64,000 bases of DNA from the NCBI RefSeq assembly GCF_030505615.1, contig NZ_CP129992.1, positions 2,418,001 to 2,482,000 on the forward strand, given 5' to 3'. Below the pieces are notes generated by a model. The model did no database searches. It was not told the origin of the DNA and saw only the letters and a program-made list of their open reading frames with translations. Source of the DNA: Salinibaculum rarum (GTDB lineage: Archaea > Halobacteriota > Halobacteria > Halobacteriales > Haloarculaceae). This document shows positions 35,375 to 44,084 of the stretch, piece by piece. Positions within the stretch are counted from its first letter, which is position 1, and each line of letters begins with the position of its first letter. The position numbers and the translations under genes are program-made.

Positions 35375-36697
35375 TCAGGCAGAGGCTTCGGTTTCGACCA
35401 GGTCGCTCGCTTTGGCCCGTGACTGCTCGACGATGGCGGGGCGGGCCTCGAACTCGATGACGACCTGGTCGCCGTAGTCGACGGAGTCGACGTTCGCGTT
35501 GTCGTGAATCCAGGAGACGACGCTCATCGTCTCGTCGTTCATCGGCAGGACGAGTCGCTCCTGGACGAAATCTGGCAGTTCGGCGTGGACCCGCTCGCGG
35601 AGGTGGTCGAGATTTTCGCCGGTCCGTGCGCTGACCGCGACCGGGTCCGGCGCGAGCGCAGAGAGTGCCTCCCGTTTGCGCGCCAGTTCGTCTTCGTCGA
35701 CGCTGTCTATCTTGTTGAGGACGGTGACGATTGGCGCCTCGTTGCGCTCGTAGAGCGTGTCGTGAGAGGTGACCAGTTTCTCGCGTATCTCCTCGACGGG
35801 TTCGCTGACGTCGACGACGAGCAAGACCAGGTCGGCCCGATAGACGGCATCAAGCGTGGACTTGAACGACTCGACCAGCCAGTGTGGGAGGTCGGAAATG
35901 AACCCGACAGTGTCGGTCAGGAGGACGTCTCGGGCATCGATGTCTGCCCGACGGGTCGTCGTTCCCAGCGTCGTGAACAGTCGGTCCTCGGATTCGGCGG
36001 TCGAGTCGAGGTCCGGATGGAGGTCGTCGTTCTCGTCGACGTCAAGGTCGGCGGCGAGTTGCCGCAACAGCGTCGACTTGCCGGCGTTCGTGTAGCCAGC
36101 CATCGCCACGAGGTCGAAGCCGGATTCGCGGCGCTGCTCGCGGCGGTGCTGTTCTGTCTGCTCGATTGTCTCCAGTTCGTCCCGGATGCGAGCGATGCGT
36201 GCCTTGATGTCCCACTCGCGGCTCTCGTCGTACTCGCCAAGCCCCATGAAGCCGGGACGTTCGTCGCGTTTGGCGAGGCTCGCTTTCGCCTCGGCACGCG
36301 GCAGTTCGTAGCGCAGTTCCGCAAGTTCGACCTGGAGCTGTGCCTTCTTGGTCTGGGCACGCTGGCCGAAAATCTCCAAAATTAGCCGGAACCGGTCCAG
36401 AATGCGCACGTCCTCGGGGAGCTTGTTCCCCACGTTGAACGTCTGGTAGGGGCCAAGTTGATTGTCGAAGACAACGACCTTCGCGTCGGTCTGTCGCACG
36501 AGCGTCGCCAGCGTCTCGACTTTTCCCTCCCCCATGTGGAAGGCGGGGTCCTCGGTCCGGGTCTGGGTCACCGTCTCGACGGGGCTGTACCCGGCAGCAT
36601 GTGCGAGGTCGACGATTTCGGTCGTGTCCGCCTCGCCACTGTCGACGCGCTTGGCGATGACCGCCCGCTCGGTGGTAGTGGTGTCTCGCTCCGTCAC
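35375..36697 (-). CDS. hflX: GTPase HflX
   Basis: The 440-residue protein has an N-terminal HflX domain (about 1-180, FDNQLGPYQTFNV, then DERPGFMGLGEYDESREWDI), a coiled coil around 150-195, and a GTPase domain with GYTNAGKSTLL (G1), DTVGFISDLPHWLVESF (G3) and LNKIDS (G4). HflX binds the large ribosomal subunit and helps to split stalled ribosomes. Its start at 36697 has a short upstream region containing A+T runs (36718-36730). It converges on nnr with no gap. Confidence 0.93.
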   Translation of the reverse strand: MTERDTTTTERAVIAKRVDSGEADTTEIVDLAHAAGYSPVETVTQTRTEDPAFHMGEGKVETLATLVRQTDAKVVVFDNQLGPYQTFNVGNKLPEDVRILDRFRLILEIFGQRAQTKKAQLQVELAELRYELPRAEAKASLAKRDERPGFMGLGEYDESREWDIKARIARIRDELETIEQTEQHRREQRRESGFDLVAMAGYTNAGKSTLLRQLAADLDVDENDDLHPDLDSTAESEDRLFTTLGTTTRRADIDARDVLLTDTVGFISDLPHWLVESFKSTLDAVYRADLVLLVVDVSEPVEEIREKLVTSHDTLYERNEAPIVTVLNKIDSVDEDELARKREALSALAPDPVAVSARTGENLDHLRERVHAELPDFVQERLVLPMNDETMSVVSWIHDNANVDSVDYGDQVVIEFEARPAIVEQSRAKASDLVETEASA

Positions 36698-36799
36698 TTA
36701 CACCGTTGTACGTCGCCCCGATATTTAAATCCGGGCTCGAAGGTATCCCCGACCACCGCGGGCACAAAGCTCTTACCCCCGCGCAGTCAGGTGGTACAC

Positions 36800-37111
36800 A
36801 TGGCAATAGACATTCCGGGGCTAGGGTTGCAGATGGGCGGGAGCGCACTCATCGGCGCCATCATCGGCTTCACCGCGAAGAAAGTGGCAAAGATAATCGC
36901 TATCATCGTCGGTCTCGAGCTCGTGCTGTTCAAGTTCCTCGAATCGCGCGGCATCCTCCAGGTCAACTGGGAGGAACTCGGCGGGGTCTTCGAGGGACTT
37001 GCCACCGACGCAAGCGCACAGACACAGACACTCGTCGAGACATTCATCTCGACGGCGGGTATCGGCGCCGGCTTTGCCGGCGGTTTTGCCATCGGCTTCA
37101 AGCGAGCCTAA
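36800..37111 (+). CDS. FUN14 family membrane protein
   Basis: The 103-residue protein has three hydrophobic segments (about 8-25, 28-46, 81-100) with small residues, matching the archaeal FUN14 family, which is related to mitochondrial FUNDC1. The N-terminal GGSALIGAIIGFTAKKVAKII is typical. Location: cytoplasmic membrane. The function in archaea is unknown. It ends 12 bases before the sbds stop (convergent). Confidence 0.85.
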   Translation: MAIDIPGLGLQMGGSALIGAIIGFTAKKVAKIIAIIVGLELVLFKFLESRGILQVNWEELGGVFEGLATDASAQTQTLVETFISTAGIGAGFAGGFAIGFKRA

Positions 37112-37123
37112 GTCACTTTTTCC

Positions 37124-37849
37124 CTATCGGGTGTCGAGGTCGTCTTCGTCTTTGACCATCTGTGTCTCTGCTTCCCCATTGGATAGTTCGTTGACGAGGT
37201 CGTAGAAGTCGTTTTGCAGGCCGGCCGGGAACTCGACGACGCCAATCCAGGAGCCGTCGGGTTGCCACTCCTCGCGTTCTAAGTCGCCGAACTGCCGAAT
37301 CTGGGCCTGCGCGCTGCCGGCGTGGTCGGCGGGGACGTGTGCAGCGACGGTGACCGTATCGAAGCGAATCGGGATGACCGGTCGGAGTTTGTCGAGCGCC
37401 TCGTCGACCTGGTTTTCGACTGGCTCCATCGGGTCGATACGAAAGTCAGTCTCCTCGAGTGCGCTCTCGATGCGCTCGGGTGGATGGGGCGCATCGTCCA
37501 TCTGCGGGTTGACCGCGTTGCGCGTGATGCGGTTGATGAGTTGTTTGCGCTTCTGTTCTTGCATCTCGCGGCGCTGCTCTGCGGTAATCTGAATCTCGCC
37601 CCGTTTGATTACCTCCGGGATGATTTCCATCGGGTCTGTCGTCTCGAAGACCTCTTCGAGCGCGCTCTCGGCAGGGCGGTCCCCGCGCGCAGCGTCCTCG
37701 AAGACGTCCTCTGCAGCGATGACCTCTTCGAGGTCACCGTCGAACTCGTCGCGTTTGATTTCCAGCGCAGCATCCGGGTCGACCAGTACCTCGAACCGTT
37801 CCCCGTGTGATTCGAGGCGCGCCGTCACCGCCTCGTCAAGCGATATCAT
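37124..37849 (-). CDS. sdo1: Ribosome maturation protein SBDS
   Basis: The 241-residue protein has three domains: an N-terminal FYSH domain (about 1-90, MISLDEAVTARLESHGERFEVLVDPD), a helical middle domain (about 95-160) with RREMQEQKRKQLINRITRNAVNPQ, and a C-terminal ferredoxin-like domain (about 165-240). It matches archaeal SBDS/Sdo1, which helps release the anti-association factor aIF6 from the 50S subunit. The gene is followed by a 156-base gap before psmA. Confidence 0.94.
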   Translation of the reverse strand: MISLDEAVTARLESHGERFEVLVDPDAALEIKRDEFDGDLEEVIAAEDVFEDAARGDRPAESALEEVFETTDPMEIIPEVIKRGEIQITAEQRREMQEQKRKQLINRITRNAVNPQMDDAPHPPERIESALEETDFRIDPMEPVENQVDEALDKLRPVIPIRFDTVTVAAHVPADHAGSAQAQIRQFGDLEREEWQPDGSWIGVVEFPAGLQNDFYDLVNELSNGEAETQMVKDEDDLDTR

Positions 37850-38005
37850 ACATCGACCTTATCTGGCCCGATTTAAAGGTGTTTCCGAATCGTAGACCAC
37901 CGCGCTGTGCCAGACTGTCGTACCTCACACGGTGTTGTAAATGGCTGTCACTGCCCGGCGGACGCACTACAGCGTCAGAACCTGCAAAACGAGTGACGGC
38001 GCTGG

Positions 38006-38782
38006 TTATTCTTCGTCAGCGTCGTCGGCGTCAGCGTCCTCTTCTTCTTCCGGCGCCAGCAGTTCGAACTCTTCGAGGTAGTCCTCGCGTTCGTCCTCGC
38101 TCAGTTCGTGGAACGTCTCGGTTTCTTTATCGATTGTCGCGACGCCGATACCTTCCGGATGGAGTTCGTCGTCGTTGACGGAGGCCAGCGATTCGAGCGC
38201 CAGACGGATGCCGTCGTCGAGACTCAGGTCCTCGGCGTAGTTCTCTTCTAAGTACTCCCGGATGTCCCCGCGGTCGGCGCCGACGGCGAGTGCCTTCCAC
38301 TCGTAGGGCGTTCCCGACGGGTCTGTCTCGTAGAGTTTGGGTTCGCCGTCAGCGATGCCGGCGATGATGAGCGCGACACCGAAGGGACGTGCGCCACCGA
38401 CCTGCGTGTACTGCTGGATGTAGTCGGTGACTTCCTTGGTCAGCGTCTCGACGCCGATGGGTTCGCCGTAGCGGAGTTCGTTGACCTGCGCCTGGCGGCG
38501 AGCAAAGTCGATGAGCTGGCGAGCGTCGGCGACGTGGCCGGCACTGGCGATGCCGATGTGGTCGTCGGCTTTGTGAATCTTCTCGACGCTGTCCCGTTCC
38601 ATCAGCGGCGAACGGATGCGCTTGTCGACGACGAGAACGACGCCCTCGGGTGTTCGAACGCCGATACTCGCGGTCCCGCGCTTGACGGCCTCGCGGGCGT
38701 ACTCGACCTGATAGAGGCGTCCGTCCGGGGAGAAGATGGTAATCCCGCGGTCGTAGGCCTGCTGTTGGTTTTGTCCCTGCAT
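38006..38782 (-). CDS. psmA: 20S proteasome subunit alpha
   Basis: The 258-residue protein shows the alpha-subunit N-terminal signature YDRGITIFSPDGRLYQVEYAREAVKRG that gates the pore, and the DHIGIASAGHVADARQLIDFAR and YTQVGGARPFGVALIIAGI segments. The C-terminus is acidic and low-complexity. It forms the outer ring of the 20S particle. The gene follows rnp2 by 2 bases and is surely cotranscribed with it. Confidence 0.96.
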   Translation of the reverse strand: MQGQNQQQAYDRGITIFSPDGRLYQVEYAREAVKRGTASIGVRTPEGVVLVVDKRIRSPLMERDSVEKIHKADDHIGIASAGHVADARQLIDFARRQAQVNELRYGEPIGVETLTKEVTDYIQQYTQVGGARPFGVALIIAGIADGEPKLYETDPSGTPYEWKALAVGADRGDIREYLEENYAEDLSLDDGIRLALESLASVNDDELHPEGIGVATIDKETETFHELSEDEREDYLEEFELLAPEEEEDADADDADEE

Positions 38783-38784
38783 AG

Positions 38785-39261
38785 TTAGATATCGAGCGTC
38801 GTCGCGCCCGCGAACGCCTCGTCGGTCGCCACGTCGACGCGCGAGTGCCCGACGTGAGCAGTCCGCTCGGCGTTACGAAACACGACGTCTCTCTTCTCTG
38901 GGCCTTCCGGTCGGCGCCCCATATACTTTTCTTCACAGGCCCGCACCGTCCCGCTGACGCCGCGGACACGAACCCCGACCTCGGCCCCATCGACTCGGTT
39001 CAGACTCGCCAGGACGGCCCGAGCCCTGTCGACCTCACCGCGGCGCGCCCTGAGGATGGCGCTCCCCCACCCATCCGCAAACGAGTAGGAGAGCAGCGTC
39101 AGGTCGATGGCTGCGCTCCCGACGTCACCGACCAGATTCTGTGCAGCGTACCAGAGCTGTCGCTGGAAGGTTCCACGGTCGATGTCGGCGTCCGGCCAGG
39201 ATTCGATGCCGACGGCGAGATACCGCCATCGCGGCCGGAGATGCTTCGGGAGGTGTTTCAC
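38785..39261 (-). CDS. rnp2: Ribonuclease P protein component 2 (Pop5)
   Basis: The 158-residue archaeal Pop5 homologue is the catalytic-domain RNase P protein. It begins VKHLPKHLRPRWRYLAVGIE. Family features are FQRQLWYAAQNLVGDVGSAA, SFADGWGSAILRARRGEVDRARAVLASL and VSGTVRACEEKYMG. The GTG start at 39261 is preferred because it matches the usual archaeal beginning; upstream residues in frame (MWLILAASQHGS) are not typical. rnp2-psmA is a common archaeal linkage. Confidence 0.9.
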   Translation of the reverse strand: MKHLPKHLRPRWRYLAVGIESWPDADIDRGTFQRQLWYAAQNLVGDVGSAAIDLTLLSYSFADGWGSAILRARRGEVDRARAVLASLNRVDGAEVGVRVRGVSGTVRACEEKYMGRRPEGPEKRDVVFRNAERTAHVGHSRVDVATDEAFAGATTLDI

Positions 39262-39371
39262 ACTGCCGTGTTGGCTCGCCGCCAGTATCAACCACACGCT
39301 CTGGACAGAGCGAGTGACTCATCGCCGGGCGTGCCGAGAATTTCAAGTCCCCGGGTAGCCAACAGTCCCCT

Positions 39372-39551
39372 ATGTCAGAAGTCGTCCCACCGGAGGAACG
39401 CGTCTGCGAGCGATGCGGTCGGATGGACGTCTGGAGTGAGCGCGAACAGAAGTGGGTCGTCGCCGAGTCCGACGGCGAACCACAGCACGGACAGCCACAC
39501 TGTCTCCACGAGTGGGACATCAACGGCGCGTACAACCCCTTCTCGAAGTAA
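39372..39551 (+). CDS. HEWD family small zinc-ribbon protein
   Basis: The 59-residue protein from ATG 39372 has CERCGRMDVW, a CxxC, and HCLHEWDINGAYNP, containing the HEWD motif for which this haloarchaeal family is named. A further His and Cys provide likely zinc ligands. The function is unknown. It lies between rnp2 (divergent) and cutA1 (55 bases further), on the same strand as the latter. Confidence 0.75.
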   Translation: MSEVVPPEERVCERCGRMDVWSEREQKWVVAESDGEPQHGQPHCLHEWDINGAYNPFSK

Positions 39552-39606
39552 GCCAGCTCCCGGCCGCCGACAGAACGCTGATACACTCATAAAACGACGC
39601 TCACGC

Positions 39607-39909
39607 ATGGTCACTCTTTACGTCACGGCCCCGGAATCAGCCGCCGACGACATCGCCCGAACCATCGTCGACGAGCGATTGGCCGCCTGTGTCAACGCAG
39701 TCCCGTGTGAGTCGACGTATCGCTGGGACGGCGCCGTCCACGAAGACAGCGAAGTCATCCTTCTGGTGAAAACGACCAGCGACGCTGTCGACCGCCTCAC
39801 CGACCGTCTCGAAAGCCTCCATCCCTACGACGTGCCCTGCATCGAGCGCTTCGATGAAGACGATGTCCTCCCAGCGTTTGCCGACTGGCGTGCAAAAAGC
39901 GTCGAGTAA
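39607..39909 (+). CDS. cutA1: Divalent-cation tolerance protein CutA1
   Basis: The 100-residue protein has the CutA1 trimer signature: TLYVTAPESAADDIARTIV, AACVNAVPCESTYRWDG, EVILLVKTTSDAVDRLTDRL and HPYDVPCIERF. It is implicated in copper or divalent-cation tolerance. ATG 39607 is the natural start. It converges on the DUF368 gene with 5 bases between. Confidence 0.93.
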   Translation: MVTLYVTAPESAADDIARTIVDERLAACVNAVPCESTYRWDGAVHEDSEVILLVKTTSDAVDRLTDRLESLHPYDVPCIERFDEDDVLPAFADWRAKSVE

Positions 39910-39914
39910 GAGCC

Positions 39915-40898
39915 TCAGGCGGCGACAGTCGAGAGGTCCTCGGTGTAGTAATCCAACAGGAGGACAGCGATAGCACCGACCAGCGCAGTCCCGAGTACTG
40001 TCGTCACGTCTGCGACCGCCGTGACCTCGACCCCGCCGAGAACTTCGGCGGCCGGGAGTCGGAGTGAGCCGACCATCAGGCTGACCAGGAACGCGATGGT
40101 CGCTTCACGGTATTCTTCGAGCGCGCGATTGACCGCGTGAGCGACGGTGAACAGGCCGATTACAGCACCACTGCCGAAGGTGACAACGACACCGACGTTC
40201 GCGAGGAGGTCATCGGCACCGAACGCCAGCAAGCCGTCGACCAGGTCGGTCAACACCCCCGTCAGGTACTCGTACTGTCCGAGAAGGATGAGCAAAAAGG
40301 CACCCGAGATACCAGGTAAAACCATCGCGGAGATTGCGACCGCACCAGCGACGAAGATGAGTGGGAGTGCGTGCCCGAGGCCGGCCCCGTTCGAGATTCC
40401 ACTCACCAGAAAGGCAAAGACGAATCCCACGATGGCCGCGCCGATCTGCAGTGGCGTCTCCAGAGAGAGCTGGTCGTAGAGCACGACCGCAGAGGCCGCA
40501 ATCAATCCGAAAAAGAAGGCGAACGTCTGCGGGCGCGCCATCGTCAACGCACCGTGAACGATTCGTGAGACGGTCACGATAGACGTTGCCACGCCAAGTC
40601 CCAGTACGACCAGAAAGTACGCGTCCATCCGGCGAAGGTCGGAAAGGACCTCTTGTCGCCCGTCGGCGCTGTCGAGTTCGGGCACCTTTCTGAGCAACCG
40701 GGGGTCGAGCGCGGTCAGCGCGTCGATGAGTCGCTCGTAGATACCCGCAATCAGCGCAATCGTGCCGCCGGAGACACCCGGAACGGAGTCTGCAGCACCC
40801 ATCGCGAGCCCTTTGAGATAGACTGTGAGCCACGCGCGCACGCCGGTCGTCGCGTGCATCGCCGGCGTCTCCTCGTCGGCTGTCGTATCAGTCGGCAC
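39915..40898 (-). CDS. DUF368 membrane protein (polyprenyl-phosphate transporter family)
   Basis: The 327-residue integral membrane protein has about eight or nine hydrophobic segments and the two internally repeated DUF368 signatures: AADSVPGVSGGTIALIAG (about 36-53) and AMVLPGISGAFLLILLGQ (about 192-209). Bacterial DUF368 proteins (PopT) return undecaprenyl phosphate to the cytoplasmic face. In a haloarchaeon the cognate lipid would be dolichyl phosphate. The first 10 or so bases of the gene overlap the end of aglB by 11, so the two are translationally coupled. This context strongly suggests recycling of the lipid carrier that AglB releases. Confidence 0.85.
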   Translation of the reverse strand: MPTDTTADEETPAMHATTGVRAWLTVYLKGLAMGAADSVPGVSGGTIALIAGIYERLIDALTALDPRLLRKVPELDSADGRQEVLSDLRRMDAYFLVVLGLGVATSIVTVSRIVHGALTMARPQTFAFFFGLIAASAVVLYDQLSLETPLQIGAAIVGFVFAFLVSGISNGAGLGHALPLIFVAGAVAISAMVLPGISGAFLLILLGQYEYLTGVLTDLVDGLLAFGADDLLANVGVVVTFGSGAVIGLFTVAHAVNRALEEYREATIAFLVSLMVGSLRLPAAEVLGGVEVTAVADVTTVLGTALVGAIAVLLLDYYTEDLSTVAA

Positions 40899-43800
40899 GG
40901 ATTGTGGTGGGTGCGGTGTCGGTAGTCAGTGATTGCTGTGCGCTCCCACCGGACGTGGTATTCGTGTCGTCGGTCGTCTCACCGTCGTCAGTCGACCCGT
41001 CAGTCGACCCGTCGGTCGTGTCGCCGTCAGTCCCGTCTGAACCGTCATCGCCACCGAAGTCGATTTCCTGGGACTGTTCTTCCAGCGTCACCTCGACTGG
41101 CGACCCGTCTTCGCTCACGACTGCCGACTCGGAGACGTTGACAGTGCCGGTGTACTGGGTGACGGTCCCGTTTTCGAAGGTCGGTGACGACGCAATCTGG
41201 TAGGGCCCCGTCGCACGGACGCTCGTGTTCGTGTGCCCGTCCTCGAGTCCAACATCATCGTAGCCCGTGCTCGCGTACGGCACCGTCGCAGTGAAGCTTC
41301 CGTCCTCGTCGGTAGTCACCTGCTGACTGTAGTCGAACGTCTCACCGTTGGCGGGGTCGAGTTCGACCTGCAGGCGGATGGTGCTGTTCGGTGCTGCACC
41401 GTCCCCTTCGATGGTCGCCCCTGGCACGCGTTCGAACGTCTTGACCCACGACGGCGTGTTCGGGTACAGCCCGTCGATTGCGGCGTTCCGGACGTCTTGC
41501 TGTGTCGCGTTCGGCGAGATACCCAGCGAGCCGAGGAAGCCAGGCGTGTTCGCATCACGGGTGAATACCTGCGAGAGGCCGCCCTGGAGCCCACTGAACT
41601 CGCTCATGTGGACGAGTCGGTAGTGTTCCAGAGCCGGGACGCGCTCCTGTGGATACGGCCCGAAGCCGCCGATCTGTGCGTCCGTATCGTTCTCGACGAA
41701 CGCCTTCGCCTCCTGCATGCTCTGGAAGCGCTTTATCGGTTGTCCGTCAGATGGCGGACTCACGACTGTATCGCCGTTGCGGAGTCGCTGTTCCCCGCCC
41801 TGCCAGTCGAGCACCCACGGCTGAGGCTCCATGGAACTGCCGTGGTAGCGGTACAGCCGAACTGCCATCGAATCGTAGTACGCCTGCTTTTGGCGGATGA
41901 CGTCTGTCCCTTGAAGGAGTCCATTCTGCTGGAGACTCTCTAGCGACGCGACACGGGTGTAGAAGTCCGACCGTGTCGTGTTGGGGTTGAACCGAATCGG
42001 CGCGAAGTACTTCCCACCAACCTGTGTCTCCGTCTCGACCATCTTCCAGTCGACCATGACATAACGCGTCTGGGCGTCGTCCTCGTCGATGTCCTCAAGC
42101 ACCTGCTCGCTCCGGCTTTCGTTCTGTGCCGTCAGGAAATTAGCGGCTTTTGTGGCCTGTTGCTGGAACGGGTTGGCGACAGGTATGTTCTCACCTTCGA
42201 CTGTAATCCAGTGGCCGTAGTCCCACCACGACATCACGCCGTAGGACCCCTCCGGATAGTCGTAGTCGTCGGTGCGAGCGTTCGTCCCGTAGTACTCCAT
42301 GACCTCACCGTCGGGGTTTGCGTACTGTCCCTGCGCTGGCGTGTTCTCTGCCATCCAGTCGAGTCCGTCCGACCAGCCGACGATACCGGCACCGGGATTT
42401 TGCGCGCGGTCGGAGCTCTCCATCGCCTGTACGCTCACGCTCGCACCAGCACCGAAGAACATCGGCGCGAGCACGATGAGAATGACCGAGACGACGGCCA
42501 TCACCTGATACGGCTCGACCTTCGAGATATCCTCGACACGAGGGATAAATCGCATCACTTCACCGACCGCGACTGCAGTCAGTGCCGCGACGGGCACGGC
42601 AAGGTAGTATCCGAAACGCGCCTGCGTGAACGTCGCAGCAATTATGAAGACGAACCAGATGGCGACGAGCAAGCGCTCACCGGACGGGTCTGTGGCCGTG
42701 AACTGTCTTGCGAGCACGAGGCCGACGCCACCGATAGCAGCGAACAGAGCCAGCCTGTAGTACGAATACAGCGTGTAGGGGTCGGAAAGGGGCTGGGCTT
42801 CACCGACCGTCTGGGCCGTCGGCGACGTCTGGAAGCCAATGACTCGCAGAACTTGGTCAACGAAATATCCAAAGAGGTCAGGCAAGACGACTGCCATGAA
42901 GCCGGCTCCAACCAGGAGGATACCGGCGACAGCTCCGGGATAACCGATCTTCGACAGCTCTCGGGCCTCCCACTGTCGGAACAGCCAGGACATGAACACA
43001 CAGCCAAAGGCGACAGCAAAGGCCAGTCCAGGCTGGAGAGCGGAGCGTGCTGTTGCGCTTATCTCAAGTGTTGCAATGGAGGGAAGTTGTAACAATCCAG
43101 CCACGACCATCGAGATGACACCCGCGAACGCCGTGTGTTCTGGACTCTGGCCGCGGACCACCTGTGCAGAGAGGTGGATAAGGAAGAACACTCCAAGAAT
43201 ACCCAGCAGCAGGACACCCGGTGGCCACGTCCAAAGATACATCGCGACAGCCACACCGGCGAGTACCGAGTAGCCAAGCGGCCGGCGGAGCGCGTCAAAG
43301 TCTCGTTCAAGTAGGAGTTCGTAAACTGGTTTCTCCTTTTGTGTAACCGAGAGGGCGACCATCACCGCGAGCACCGCCAGAGCCATAAACAGTGCTTCGG
43401 CAACTTGGTGGTCCGAGAAGCCCGCGACAGATAGCGAAAGTAGCCTGTCAGGCGCAAAGGCGATAATTGAGGCAGCCAGAACGCCAGCGAAGCGGCCACC
43501 AAGCCGGCGGCCGACGAAATACGCCGGGATGAGAACGAGTGTCCCGAACAGAGCTGGCGAGATGAGGACGACTCGACGGACCAGTTCTTCACTCGGACTC
43601 CCGAGACCGATGACCAACGCCATCGCCGCCATCAGCTGGTCGAAGAACGTGCCAAACTGAGACGGCGCAGTCCCGATGGGGAACTGTGTCCACACTTCGA
43701 ACGGCATCGTCTCCGGGAAGTTGTTGACCGTGTACTGCGTCGACCGGTAGTGATACCAGGCGTCGTTTCCACGAAAGAGAATCGTTCCATCGACGAGGTA

Positions 43801-43941
43801 TCTTCCCCAGTTTCGCGCGCGATTCCAAAACGCGAAGACGAGCAGAAAGGCGACTACGACGTAGTGGTAGTACTGGCCGAGCAACGCCGTGAAAGCGCCG
43901 GTGCCAGATTCGCCTTTGACCTGTTCGCGCCAGTTACTCAT
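40888..43941 (-). CDS. aglB: Dolichyl-phosphooligosaccharide-protein glycosyltransferase
   Basis: This is the oligosaccharyltransferase of archaeal N-glycosylation. It moves the lipid-linked glycan to Asn in N-x-S/T sequons on the outer face. The 1017-residue protein has an N-terminal membrane domain of about 13 helices (to about residue 480), the catalytic WWDYGH motif at about 571-576 (GVMSWWDYGHWITVEG), and an extracellular domain ending in a Thr/Asp-rich tail (DGSDGTDGDTTDGSTDGSTD). This tail is probably disordered and itself glycosylatable. Start ATG 43941. It is the first gene of the aglB-DUF368 unit, divergent from the GT2 gene. Confidence 0.95.
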   Translation of the reverse strand: MSNWREQVKGESGTGAFTALLGQYYHYVVVAFLLVFAFWNRARNWGRYLVDGTILFRGNDAWYHYRSTQYTVNNFPETMPFEVWTQFPIGTAPSQFGTFFDQLMAAMALVIGLGSPSEELVRRVVLISPALFGTLVLIPAYFVGRRLGGRFAGVLAASIIAFAPDRLLSLSVAGFSDHQVAEALFMALAVLAVMVALSVTQKEKPVYELLLERDFDALRRPLGYSVLAGVAVAMYLWTWPPGVLLLGILGVFFLIHLSAQVVRGQSPEHTAFAGVISMVVAGLLQLPSIATLEISATARSALQPGLAFAVAFGCVFMSWLFRQWEARELSKIGYPGAVAGILLVGAGFMAVVLPDLFGYFVDQVLRVIGFQTSPTAQTVGEAQPLSDPYTLYSYYRLALFAAIGGVGLVLARQFTATDPSGERLLVAIWFVFIIAATFTQARFGYYLAVPVAALTAVAVGEVMRFIPRVEDISKVEPYQVMAVVSVILIVLAPMFFGAGASVSVQAMESSDRAQNPGAGIVGWSDGLDWMAENTPAQGQYANPDGEVMEYYGTNARTDDYDYPEGSYGVMSWWDYGHWITVEGENIPVANPFQQQATKAANFLTAQNESRSEQVLEDIDEDDAQTRYVMVDWKMVETETQVGGKYFAPIRFNPNTTRSDFYTRVASLESLQQNGLLQGTDVIRQKQAYYDSMAVRLYRYHGSSMEPQPWVLDWQGGEQRLRNGDTVVSPPSDGQPIKRFQSMQEAKAFVENDTDAQIGGFGPYPQERVPALEHYRLVHMSEFSGLQGGLSQVFTRDANTPGFLGSLGISPNATQQDVRNAAIDGLYPNTPSWVKTFERVPGATIEGDGAAPNSTIRLQVELDPANGETFDYSQQVTTDEDGSFTATVPYASTGYDDVGLEDGHTNTSVRATGPYQIASSPTFENGTVTQYTGTVNVSESAVVSEDGSPVEVTLEEQSQEIDFGGDDGSDGTDGDTTDGSTDGSTDDGETTDDTNTTSGGSAQQSLTTDTAPTTIRAD

Positions 43942-44084
43942 TACGCGTGCAGAATCCCAGTGCGCGCATAAGCCTTATGTATTCAGTTGAAATAGACTCT
44001 ACTCGACCACCGCCCAGCGGTACGATTTTCTCGGTTTGACAGACAACAGTAACGCCTATTGGCCGGGGTCATCCATCACACAAT

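Noticed and set aside
38845-39909. 354-codon + strand frame
   Set aside because: The first two thirds are antisense to rnp2 and out of frame with the HEWD protein; only the last 100 codons (CutA1) are real.
41233-43092. Several + strand frames opposite aglB
   Set aside because: Shadows of the aglB coding sequence; no motifs or start signals.
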